From positions 558,001 through 622,000 of the forward strand of contig NZ_JAAMOX010000002.1 in NCBI RefSeq assembly GCF_011758565.1: DNA of 64,000 nt. Direction: 5' to 3'. The notes under the pieces are model-generated. The model did no database searches. It saw only the letters and a list, made by a program, of their open reading frames with translations, and had not been told where the DNA came from. The translations under genes were made by a program, and so were the position numbers. Each line of letters starts with the position of its first letter. The stretch's first letter is position 1. Below are positions 8,266 through 16,409 of this stretch, one piece after another. This DNA comes from Lysinibacter cavernae (GTDB lineage: Bacteria; Actinomycetota; Actinomycetes; Actinomycetales; Microbacteriaceae).

Positions 8266-9591
8266 ATGCAAAACAACACACCAGCGATAGGGGATCGCGA
8301 AAACGAGTTCATCGTGCGCTTCACCGAGCGCATGGACGCGTTGCTTCGCTATGCCCGCGGCGTTGCCCGCGACCGCTACCTCGGCGAAGACCTCCTCTCC
8401 GAAGCATTTATTGCAACGCTCTCAGCGGTACGCAGAGGCAAAGGGCCAAGCCAAGAGACCTTTGACGCGTACATGCTCAGGGCCATCCGCAACATCGCAA
8501 CGCGGCACGCAAAGAACCAGGGCAGGGTCATTCAGATCGCCGAGCCAGCAGAGCTCGAAGAAAAGCTCGCCCCGCACTACTCCCCCGAGACCGCGGTGGA
8601 TACCTGGAACGTCGCCAACATCCGTACCGCGTTTCTCGCGCTGCCTGCCCGCGACCGCCAAGTGCTGTACCTCACGGAAGTTGAGCAGCTCCCGCACACG
8701 GAGATCGCGGAAAACCTTGGGCTTCGTGCCAACACCGTCACCGTCATCGCCCACAGGGCAAAAGCAAACCTCAGGGCGCGCTACCTTGAGCAAACCGCGA
8801 ATGAACAGCCCGGCTGCGGCACTATTGATGCGGCAAAGCTTGCTGCCCACGTTGCCGGCACGCTCTCGGCGAAACGCAACGCCGTCGTGATTGAACACCT
8901 CGAAGCGTGCGACGACTGCGCGGCAACCGTTCGCCGCCTTCGTTCGTTCAGGGTGCCGGTGGCCATCATGGTTGGCCTCGCAGCGGCGAACGCGGATGCC
9001 ACCGCAGGCGTTGTGGCACGAACCACCGGCAACGCCGCAAGCAGTGCTCGCACGCCGGTGTCTGTGTTGAGCAAGATTGGCTACCCCGCATCGATTGCCG
9101 CCGCGGCCCTCATCGGGTTTGCGGTATTTGCATCCATAGCAACCTCATCTGCCGGCCCAACCGACGCAGGAACCGGCACAACTCACGCCCGTCAGGCCGC
9201 ACCAACCCCCGCAAATGTCGCCGTTGGTGCCGGCCAGGGTGCAACAGACCACCGCTGCTACGCGCCGGCAGAACTCCTCCAGCGGGCCGGCTCGATGCCG
9301 CAGTTGGAGTGGGACAAGGCAGAGGCAGGCGCATCCATGACCTGGCCCCTCCTCGTGTCAAACGTTGCGCCCAACAATCGCGCTTCCTACTCACTCACCC
9401 TCACCCCAGCGCCGGGCACCCAGATCGATGCAAGGCAGGGGGACTGCGCGCAGGCCGGAAGCAACCTCGTCTGTGTCATTGACGGGGCCGTTCTGCACGA
9501 CGACTCGTTCACGCTCCCCGTTGCGGTGACTGCCGCGGCGGGGGTCGAACCTCGGCCTCCAACCATCCTTTACTCACCAACAGCTGACTGA
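8266..9591 (+). CDS. Membrane-anchored sigma factor fused to anti-sigma-like zinc finger and outer domain
   Basis: This is the complete copy, 441 residues from the ATG preceded by TAGGGGAACC; a second in-frame ATG 33 bases upstream has a poorer site. Order of parts: sigma region 2 (about residues 10-95, 'YLGEDLLSEAFIATLSAVRRG'), region 4 ('LPARDRQVLYLTEVEQLPHTEIAENLGLRANTV'), zinc-finger segment with 'IEHLEACDDCA' (His-x3-Cys-x2-Cys), membrane helix ('IAAAALIGFAVFASIATSSAG'), and an outer domain with conserved cysteines (RCYAP, GDC, LVCVI) resembling DUF11. Sigma regions 2 and 4 direct RNA polymerase. The zinc finger is of the type that sequesters sigma factors; here it is on the same chain. 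The next gene, 70 bases on, is the second giant surface protein, its likely target (inference). A constitutive role cannot be excluded. Confidence 0.88.
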   Translation: MQNNTPAIGDRENEFIVRFTERMDALLRYARGVARDRYLGEDLLSEAFIATLSAVRRGKGPSQETFDAYMLRAIRNIATRHAKNQGRVIQIAEPAELEEKLAPHYSPETAVDTWNVANIRTAFLALPARDRQVLYLTEVEQLPHTEIAENLGLRANTVTVIAHRAKANLRARYLEQTANEQPGCGTIDAAKLAAHVAGTLSAKRNAVVIEHLEACDDCAATVRRLRSFRVPVAIMVGLAAANADATAGVVARTTGNAASSARTPVSVLSKIGYPASIAAAALIGFAVFASIATSSAGPTDAGTGTTHARQAAPTPANVAVGAGQGATDHRCYAPAELLQRAGSMPQLEWDKAEAGASMTWPLLVSNVAPNNRASYSLTLTPAPGTQIDARQGDCAQAGSNLVCVIDGAVLHDDSFTLPVAVTAAAGVEPRPPTILYSPTAD

Positions 9592-9661
9592 CCCACCGGC
9601 CCACTGGCCCACCGCTTGAGACATTTTCGTGACAATTCACCACAGAAAGATCCGTAGTTCC

Positions 9662-12600
9662 ATGATGTTCAGACCAACACAACGACCGCTCGAACGGTCA
9701 ACTCGCGCTTCAGCCAGGCGCCGCGTGCTCGCGTCGGCAACGGCACTGCTCGTCGCCGTCGGGGGCCTCACCCTTGGCACAGATGCAGCCTCCGCCTACC
9801 GCGGGAACAGCACCATCACGAACGATGGCACCGTCACCACCATCACCGGCGGACTCACCGTAACCGCGGCCGTTGCAAACGGTCCAGACGGAACCATCAG
9901 AACCACCTTCATGGGCACGGCCCCTGCCAGGCCAGGTGGGGAGTTCTCCCCCGACAGCGTCATGGGAGCCTACGGAAAGTTTCGTTTTGAGACCACTCCA
10001 AGCACAATCACCCGGATCACGCCACAACACGTTGGAACCGTCACCCTGACGTTTAGCAGCCCCGTGACAAATCCCCGCATCCACATGTATCGCGGAATGG
10101 GCGGCATCGGATCGAACGCGAACATGGATGTTGCGGCAACCGCGCTGACCGTCGTTGACGGACAGCCCGAGGTCCCAACGCTCACCAAGCGTGCCGGCTT
10201 CGACGGCTGGTCCGTTACCGATACTGCTGTCGCCCCCGCGACCCTCCCAGTTGGCTATGAGAACGCATCGTTCTGCAACCGCCGGTCTTCGATGCCCGAG
10301 CTCTCGCCGCCAGCCTGTGGCTCGCTTGAGCTCACCGGAACGGTACAGTCGGTCACGCTTCGCGTCGACACCCTGCGCGGCTCGATTGGCGCCGGCAACA
10401 ACAACTCGCTTGACACCGTCACCGTTCTCGACTTCACGGTTGACGAGGATCTCGCTGGCGGAAACACCGAGCTTCCGGCAACGTACGGACCAGCCTCGCA
10501 CGTCAACTCAGGCCTCTCCATCGGCGCCGGACTCACCAACGACGCACCACTCGTTCGCTCCGGCAGCACCCCGCAGGTGCAGTCAACTGACGAGAACGAC
10601 GCCTTCACCGAGGCCCCAAGCCTCTACACGGCGAGGGCAAACACCATAAACGTTCCCGTCAACGGCCTGCTGCCAGGGCACACCGCAACCACCTCAGTGT
10701 GGGTCGACGCCAACATGAACGGCGTATTTGACGACAACGAAATGTTCTCAGGCGCGGCTGCTGGCAACGGCATCCACACCATCACGATCCCGTCATCGGC
10801 CATTCGCCAGTCTGGGGACACCTGGATACGCATCCGCACATCTGAGATTCCCGCCACAACAGCCTCAAGCTTCGCCGACTCCGGCGAGGTAGAAGACTGG
10901 GCCGTCACCATCAGCACCGAGGCACCAGCTGCCCCCGTTGTCACGGCCCCCGCAGACGATTCGCTGCTCAATACGGCAAAGCCAACCTTTACTGGAACCG
11001 GCCAGCAGGCCGGCCAGGCAATTGAGGTTCGGGATGCTTCTGGCACCGTTGCCTGCTCAACAACCGTTCAGGCCGACCTGTCATGGTCGTGCACCCCCGC
11101 ATCCGCTCTGCCACAGGGCGAAGCCACCTACTCGGTGTTCGAGCTTGACGAGAACAGTGTTGCGTCAGACCCCGGCACCGACGTCACCATCACGGTTGAC
11201 ACGATTGCACCAGCGGCCCCAGCTGCGGCTCCAACCAACGGAACCATCGTTCGCGGAACCGCAGAGCCCCTCTCAACGGTGACCATCACCAACGCGGCCA
11301 ACGAGCCAATCGGCAGCGGCCTGGTCGATGCCGAAGGTAACTTTGCCATCACCACAACCAAGGCTCCAGCCCACGGCGAGGTACTCTCCGTGACCGCGAC
11401 GGATACCGCAGGCAACACCTCACCAAAGGGTACGGTCACGGTCAACACAACCGTTCCCGGCACCCCAACGGTCGACGCAAGCAACGGCGAGGTTCTCAAG
11501 GGAACCGGAACGGCTGGCGAAACGATCACGGTCACCCTGCCAGACGATTCAACCCTCACGACCGTTGTTGACGGCTCGGGAAACTGGTCAATCACGGTGC
11601 CAGACAACAAACCGCTCGCGCACAACGACGTGGTCACCGTCATCTCCACAAACCCTGAGGGCACGCCCTCGCTCCCAGCGACCGTCACGATTGACTCCGA
11701 CGCACCGGATGCGCCAACGGTCAAGCCGACCAACGGTTCTGTCATCACCGGCACGGCCGAGGCAGGCTCAACCATTGTGATTCGCGACGGAGACACCGTG
11801 CTTGGCACCGTTATCGCCGACACAAACGGCAACTACTCCAAGACGTTCGACCCTGCACTCGTGCACGGCCTCGAGGTCTCGGTCACGGCGACGGATGCAG
11901 CTGGCAACACGTCGACGCCAACCACGGCGACAGTGAACGCCTCCCCCGTCGCCGCGCCGGTCATCAGCCCAACCAACGGGCAAACCGTTGCGGGAACCGG
12001 CACGCCAGGCACGACGATCACGCTCACCCTCCCAACCGGAAACCCGCTCACGGCGACGGTTGCCGGCGACGGCACCTGGTCGATCCAGGTTCCCGCTGCC
12101 CAGCGACCAAACCACAACGAGGTCATCACGGCCACGGCCGCCAACGTTGAGGGAACCGTTTCGGCGCCAGCAACGCAGGTCGTTGACCGCGTCGCCCCGA
12201 CAGCACCAATCGTTGACCGCTCCAATGGGGCCGTCATCACCGGTGGTCCTGTTGCGACGACCGACGAGATCATCATCCTCGACGGCTCCGGCGACCCAAT
12301 CGAGGGTGAGCTCATTCGCAACCCAGACGGAACGTTTGTGTTCACGCCCGACACGGCACTCACCGAAGACGACACGGTCACCGTAAGCCTCCGCGACCCG
12401 GCCGGCAACGAGTCAGAGGCAACCGACGTTGTCATCGACACCACCGCACCCCAGTCGCTCGACGTGCACCCAAGCAACGGCAGCACTATCCGCGGCGAGA
12501 CCGAGCCCTTCGCGACGGTCACCATCCGCAACGACAAGAACGAGATCATCGCGACGGTGGATGCCGACGAAAACGGTGACTTCGTCGCCCCGTTCAACCC

Positions 12601-15139
12601 GGCTCTCGCTCACGGCACCACCGTGACCGTGACCGCCGCCGACCGCGTTGGCAACGCCACCGCCCCCGTCAGCGTCACCGTTAACAGCACCGTGCCAACA
12701 ACGCCAGCCATCAACCCAACAAACGGATCAACCGTTTCGGGCATTGGCGACGCTGGGGCGACCGTCACGGTTACGCTGCCAAACGACACAACGCTCACCG
12801 CAGTTGTCAAAGACGACGGCACCTGGAGTGTTGATGTTCCTGAGGCAGACCGCCCCAAGAACGGCGAGACCGTTCGAGCCACAGCGGAGAATAAAGAAGG
12901 CACAGCTTCGCAGGAAGCAACCCGCACGGTTGACACAGTTGCCCCCACTGCCCCTGTGGTATTCCCCACAAACGGCAGCACGGTATCGGGCACCGCTGAG
13001 CCCGGCGCAACCATCATCATCCGCCTCGAAGACGGTCTCATCATTGGCGTCGGAACGGCAGACGAGACAGGGGCATACAGCATCGACTTTGAGGACCCCC
13101 TCGAGGACGGCACCGAAATCCTCGTCTCCGCCAGGGACGCGGCACTCAACGAGTCACCGGCAACACCTGCGACGGTCAACGGTAAGGCAGTTGACGCGCC
13201 CATTCTTCACCCGAGCAACGGAAACACCGTTGCCGGAACGGGAACGCCAGGCCACGGCATCCTTGTCACCCTGCCAAACGGCGACACGGTCGCGACAACA
13301 GTAGACACCAACGGCAACTGGGTGATCCCGGTCGCGCCACGCCTCGCAGACGGGGACGTTGTTACCGCAACGGCAACCAACCCAGAAGGCACCGTCTCGG
13401 AGCCTGGCACCGTAACCGTCGACACCATCGCCCCTGCGGCACCAACGGTTGAGATCTCAAACGGCCTCAGCGTTACCGGCGGCATCATTGAACTGGGTGA
13501 CGAGGTCACGGTCGTTGACAGCTCGGGCAAACCAGTGGCTGGCATCGTTGAAATTGATGACGACGGCAAGTTTGTGTTCACCCCGACCACCCCGCTCAAG
13601 GATGGCGACAACGTCTTTGTCGTGGTCACGGACCTCTCAGGAAACGCAACCGAACCGGTTGCTGTTGACCTCGTCACAACCAAACCAACCGCGCCATCCA
13701 TTGGGGTTTCTGACGGAGCTCACATTACCGGCGGCACCATCGGCGACCGCGAGACCATCGAGTTCCTCGACGGCTCTGGCAACCCCATCGCTGGTGACCT
13801 CACTATCGAAGAAGACGGCACGTTTGTTTTTGTGCCGGCCAAGCCACTCACGGATGATGACACCGTCACCGCCTTGATCACAGGCCCCTCCGGCCTCGAA
13901 TCGGCTCCGGCAGAGGTCGAGATCGTGTCGACCAAACCGGTCACTCCACACGTTGACCTGTCAAACGGCCAGCTCATCACGGGTGGCCCAATCGGAGACC
14001 GCGAGACAGTCGAGTTCCTCGACGGTGCTGGCAACCCAATCGAAGGCGACCTGAAGGTAGACACGGACGGCAAATTTGAGTTTGTGCCGACCAATCCACT
14101 CACGGAGAAGGACTCCGTCACGGTTGTTGTGACGGGACCGTCGGGTCTTGAATCCGCACCGGTCGAGGTGCAGATCGACTCGATTGCTCCGGATGCGCCG
14201 GTTGTTGCGCCCACCAACGGTTCCGTCGTTCGTGGCACGGCAGAGCCGGGCTCGACCGTCACCATCCGCGACGCGAAGGGCAACCTGCTCGGGACGGTCA
14301 CGGCTGACACGAACGGCACATTCGCGCTTCCGTTCAGCCCCGCAATTGCAGACAAAACCAAGCTCGTTATCACCGCAACAGACGCAACAGGCAACACCTC
14401 GCCAGAGGCAACGGCGACGGTCGACGCGAGCGCGGTCGAGGCACCATACGTCGCGCCCTCCCAGGGCGACGTACTCACGGGAACCGGAACGCCGTGCGAC
14501 ATCATCACTGTGACGCTGCCGGACGGAACGGTCATCACGACCGTTGTTTCCGACAACGGCACCTGGTTCATCGCGGTTGCCCCAGACTACGCGCTGGTTG
14601 ACGGCGATGCGGTGAAGGTCACGGCAACAAACCCCGCCGGAACCGTTTCGGAACCAACCATCGTCGTCATCGACCAGACGGCACCAGAGCAGCCGGCCGT
14701 TGACCAGTCAACCGGCGAGATCATCACTGGCGGGCCAATCCCCCCCGGCGACACGGTGACCATCGTTGACGGAGACGGCAACACAATCGATGGCGAACTC
14801 GTGATCGACAAGGACGGCACGTTCACGTTCGTTCCGGCCAAGCCCCTCACCCCGGGCGACGACGTATTCGTGATCGTCACGGATGCGGCAGGCAACGCCT
14901 CGGACCCGCTCAAGGTTGACATCGTTGAGCAGGCCAAGGAGCACGGCGGCAACGGGACTGGCGATGGGTCTGGTGCTGGGTCTGGTGCTGGAAACGGCTC
15001 CAACGGTTCGCAGCAGACGAACTTCGCTGGCCTCGCGGTGACCGGTGACACGACGTCGCTGCCGCTCGCCGCAACCGGACTGCTGATCCTGCTGGCCGGA
15101 GCCGCAATGCTTGCCCTTCGCAAGCGTCGCGACGCCTAA
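9662..15139 (+). CDS. Giant secreted Ig-like repeat surface protein, LAxTG-anchored (copy 2)
   Basis: This 1825-residue protein is collinear with the protein at 1168-7650: signal peptide ('VLASATALLVAVGGLTLG', cleavage near 'ASAYRG'), unique N-terminal region, GEVED domain ('DSGEVEDWAVTI'), about 16 Ig-like repeats, a Gly/Ser/Asn-rich linker, then LAVTG, a hydrophobic helix and RKRRDA. LAVTG fits the LAxTG motif of class E sortases. An in-frame GTG lies at 9629, but ATG 9662 is chosen because the bases before it (GAAAGATCCGTAGTTCC) align with those before the start of copy 1 (GAGAGACCAGCAGGTTC). Compared with copy 1 it lacks about four 'GGPIGDRE' repeats. It probably functions as a cell-wall adhesin or matrix component; ligand unknown. 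A strong terminator follows. Confidence 0.9.
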   Translation: MMFRPTQRPLERSTRASARRRVLASATALLVAVGGLTLGTDAASAYRGNSTITNDGTVTTITGGLTVTAAVANGPDGTIRTTFMGTAPARPGGEFSPDSVMGAYGKFRFETTPSTITRITPQHVGTVTLTFSSPVTNPRIHMYRGMGGIGSNANMDVAATALTVVDGQPEVPTLTKRAGFDGWSVTDTAVAPATLPVGYENASFCNRRSSMPELSPPACGSLELTGTVQSVTLRVDTLRGSIGAGNNNSLDTVTVLDFTVDEDLAGGNTELPATYGPASHVNSGLSIGAGLTNDAPLVRSGSTPQVQSTDENDAFTEAPSLYTARANTINVPVNGLLPGHTATTSVWVDANMNGVFDDNEMFSGAAAGNGIHTITIPSSAIRQSGDTWIRIRTSEIPATTASSFADSGEVEDWAVTISTEAPAAPVVTAPADDSLLNTAKPTFTGTGQQAGQAIEVRDASGTVACSTTVQADLSWSCTPASALPQGEATYSVFELDENSVASDPGTDVTITVDTIAPAAPAAAPTNGTIVRGTAEPLSTVTITNAANEPIGSGLVDAEGNFAITTTKAPAHGEVLSVTATDTAGNTSPKGTVTVNTTVPGTPTVDASNGEVLKGTGTAGETITVTLPDDSTLTTVVDGSGNWSITVPDNKPLAHNDVVTVISTNPEGTPSLPATVTIDSDAPDAPTVKPTNGSVITGTAEAGSTIVIRDGDTVLGTVIADTNGNYSKTFDPALVHGLEVSVTATDAAGNTSTPTTATVNASPVAAPVISPTNGQTVAGTGTPGTTITLTLPTGNPLTATVAGDGTWSIQVPAAQRPNHNEVITATAANVEGTVSAPATQVVDRVAPTAPIVDRSNGAVITGGPVATTDEIIILDGSGDPIEGELIRNPDGTFVFTPDTALTEDDTVTVSLRDPAGNESEATDVVIDTTAPQSLDVHPSNGSTIRGETEPFATVTIRNDKNEIIATVDADENGDFVAPFNPALAHGTTVTVTAADRVGNATAPVSVTVNSTVPTTPAINPTNGSTVSGIGDAGATVTVTLPNDTTLTAVVKDDGTWSVDVPEADRPKNGETVRATAENKEGTASQEATRTVDTVAPTAPVVFPTNGSTVSGTAEPGATIIIRLEDGLIIGVGTADETGAYSIDFEDPLEDGTEILVSARDAALNESPATPATVNGKAVDAPILHPSNGNTVAGTGTPGHGILVTLPNGDTVATTVDTNGNWVIPVAPRLADGDVVTATATNPEGTVSEPGTVTVDTIAPAAPTVEISNGLSVTGGIIELGDEVTVVDSSGKPVAGIVEIDDDGKFVFTPTTPLKDGDNVFVVVTDLSGNATEPVAVDLVTTKPTAPSIGVSDGAHITGGTIGDRETIEFLDGSGNPIAGDLTIEEDGTFVFVPAKPLTDDDTVTALITGPSGLESAPAEVEIVSTKPVTPHVDLSNGQLITGGPIGDRETVEFLDGAGNPIEGDLKVDTDGKFEFVPTNPLTEKDSVTVVVTGPSGLESAPVEVQIDSIAPDAPVVAPTNGSVVRGTAEPGSTVTIRDAKGNLLGTVTADTNGTFALPFSPAIADKTKLVITATDATGNTSPEATATVDASAVEAPYVAPSQGDVLTGTGTPCDIITVTLPDGTVITTVVSDNGTWFIAVAPDYALVDGDAVKVTATNPAGTVSEPTIVVIDQTAPEQPAVDQSTGEIITGGPIPPGDTVTIVDGDGNTIDGELVIDKDGTFTFVPAKPLTPGDDVFVIVTDAAGNASDPLKVDIVEQAKEHGGNGTGDGSGAGSGAGNGSNGSQQTNFAGLAVTGDTTSLPLAATGLLILLAGAAMLALRKRRDA

Positions 15140-15180
15140 GGAGTCAGGCATCCGTCCCCCTGCGGATGCCTGACACACGG

Positions 15181-15220
15181 CGAGGGCCCCTGTACGTCAT
15201 GTACTGGGGCCCTCGTTTTT
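15181..15220 (+). terminator. Rho-independent terminator after surface-protein copy 2
   Basis: A 15-bp stem with one mismatch (CGAGGGCCCCTGTAC / GTACTGGGGCCCTCG), loop GTCAT, and TTTTT. Almost the same element recurs at 16203, and the similarity continues about 30 bases past the stem. Confidence 0.9.
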
Positions 15221-15372
15221 GCAGATACACCAGCAGGCAGCAGCTTTGCGTCAGGCCTCACGACGTCGGCAAATTGAAGTTGCACTCGGCTGAATGAGGT
15301 ACGCGTCCTGTCGCCAGTTATATTGCCGACCAGAGACAGCAGATTCACATCAATTTGCATCAAACCAACACG

Positions 15373-15390
15373 TGTAATATGTTTATTACA
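15373..15390. promoter_or_regulatory. Operator-like inverted repeat before the mini membrane protein operon
   Basis: TGTAATA (15373-15379) and TATTACA (15384-15390) form a perfect inverted repeat with a 4-base spacer. It lies about 43 bases before the first small gene, in locally AT-rich DNA. AT-rich dyads of this kind are typical targets of ArsR-type winged-helix repressors, and one is encoded as the third gene of the operon. Autoregulation is inferred. Confidence 0.5.
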
Positions 15391-15432
15391 GATGCAAGAG
15401 AACGCATTACTTCCCCCAATAGAAAGAAACTC

Positions 15433-15585
15433 ATGGACGCAACATTCTTCGCTTCACTTCCCTGGTTCGCATGGATCATCATTACCGGAGCTATCGTCAC
15501 CGGCGTCAACAGCATCATCACAACCGCTCGAGGCCGTTCAGCACAAGCGGCTGCAGCGACCACCCCCAAATCAAACGAACACTAA
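15433..15585 (+). CDS. Mini membrane protein 1 (50 aa, MDATFF family)
   Basis: ATG at 15433 is preceded by AGAAAGAAA. The peptide starts 'MDATFFASLPWFAWIIITGA', has one membrane helix (about residues 10-32) and a short polar tail. It is clearly paralogous to the next gene, whose N-terminus is 'MDATFFSSIPWYAWIVIAG', but lacks that gene's helical tail. An upstream in-frame extension exists but would split the shared N-terminus, so the short form is chosen. Function unknown. It sits in a three-gene unit with a winged-helix regulator. Confidence 0.65.
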   Translation: MDATFFASLPWFAWIIITGAIVTGVNSIITTARGRSAQAAAATTPKSNEH

Positions 15586-15610
15586 CCCCGGAACCCCCAA
15601 AGGACCCCCC

Positions 15611-15841
15611 ATGGACGCAACCTTCTTCAGCTCAATTCCTTGGTATGCATGGATTGTTATCGCCGGCATCCTCATTGGCGGAATAACAACCATCGTGAGA
15701 CTTTCCCTTGGCCGAAATGCCGAGCTATCCAAAGCGCTCACGCAGAACGCCGACGTCAACGAAAAACTCATTGACCGGCTTGACAGCATGGACAAGCGAC
15801 TTGCATCACTAGAATCAACGCTCAACGACATCCCAAACTAG
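15611..15841 (+). CDS. Mini membrane protein 2 with coiled-coil tail (76 aa, PspB-like topology)
   Basis: The start ATG has AAAGGA six bases upstream. After the shared MDATFF N-terminus and one membrane helix (residues 10-30) comes a cytoplasmic amphipathic segment ending in heptad-like 'KLIDRLDSMDKRLASLESTLNDIPN'. The layout (N-terminal helix, then a short coiled coil) resembles the phage-shock protein PspB, but sequence identity is too low to name it so. It lies 25 bases after its paralogue and 21 bases before the regulator, so the three genes are probably one operon. A role in membrane stress or signalling is a guess. Confidence 0.75.
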   Translation: MDATFFSSIPWYAWIVIAGILIGGITTIVRLSLGRNAELSKALTQNADVNEKLIDRLDSMDKRLASLESTLNDIPN

Positions 15842-15862
15842 CAATCAACCGATTGAGGGCAA

Positions 15863-16186
15863 TTGAACACTCAACAGCTCGTCGCACGACTAACAGCTCT
15901 TGGCGGACCGCACCGACTCAACATCTTGGCTCTGCTCAACACGGAAGGTCGGCTGCACGTCAGCGAGATTGCTCGGCGAATGGGAATGTCCCGAGCCCTC
16001 CTCTATATGCACCTCACCAAGCTTGAGGAAGCAGGGTTTGTATCCGGCCAGCTTGAGCTGGCTCCTGACGGCAAATCGATGAAATACTTCGAGATCCGCC
16101 CGTTTGAAATCGTCATCAACGCAGACTATGTGAGCCAGGTTGTTGCGAACAGCGCCGAAGAACCCGAAACACCAACGCCTGCCTAA
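15863..16186 (+). CDS. ArsR-like winged-helix regulator (107 aa)
   Basis: The likely start is TTG at 15863, with GAGGGC just upstream; spacing is short, so the start is uncertain. The fold reads as a winged helix: 'LVARLTALGGPHRLNILALLNTEGRLHVSEIARRMGMSRALLYMHLTKLEEAGFVSG' contains the recognition helix and wing typical of ArsR-type repressors. No cysteine metal-binding motif is visible, so this is not an obvious metal sensor. It ends a small operon with two mini membrane proteins and is followed by a terminator. The palindrome at 15373-15390 is a plausible own operator. The membrane proteins may sense the signal. Confidence 0.75.
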   Translation: MNTQQLVARLTALGGPHRLNILALLNTEGRLHVSEIARRMGMSRALLYMHLTKLEEAGFVSGQLELAPDGKSMKYFEIRPFEIVINADYVSQVVANSAEEPETPTPA

Positions 16187-16202
16187 CGTCCCAGCGCGAG
16201 TA

Positions 16203-16240
16203 AGGGCCCCTGTACGTCATGTACAGGGGCCCTCGCTGTT
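16203..16240 (+). terminator. Rho-independent terminator, near-copy of the one at 15181
   Basis: The stem AGGGCCCCTGTAC / GTACAGGGGCCCT is perfect over 13 bp with loop GTCAT. The tail is only weakly T-rich. Flanking bases (CAGATACAC, AGCA, GCAGCAG) also match those after the first terminator, making a direct repeat of about 60 bp around the small operon. Confidence 0.75.
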
Positions 16241-16263
16241 TCTACAGATACACTCAGCAAGCA

Positions 16264-16323
16264 GCAGAATGGTCGCAGATCCACCCAATAGTGCAACTTT
16301 GGGTGGATCTGCGACCATTCTGC
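16264..16323. repeat. Perfect 25-bp-arm palindrome (GTCGCAGATCCACC family)
   Basis: Bases 16264-16288 are the exact reverse complement of 16299-16323, with a 10-base loop. It lies between the convergent small operon and clpB, so it could also end clpB transcripts. The core GTCGCAGATCCACC recurs in the degenerate palindrome at 44561-44618. Confidence 0.85.
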
Positions 16324-16409
16324 GACCAGATCAAGCCGGACCTAGTTCGTTCCGGCCAAGCCGAGTCGAGCTAAGCCTGCCCAGGCCAGCCCGGCCAGGC
16401 CAACCCGGG

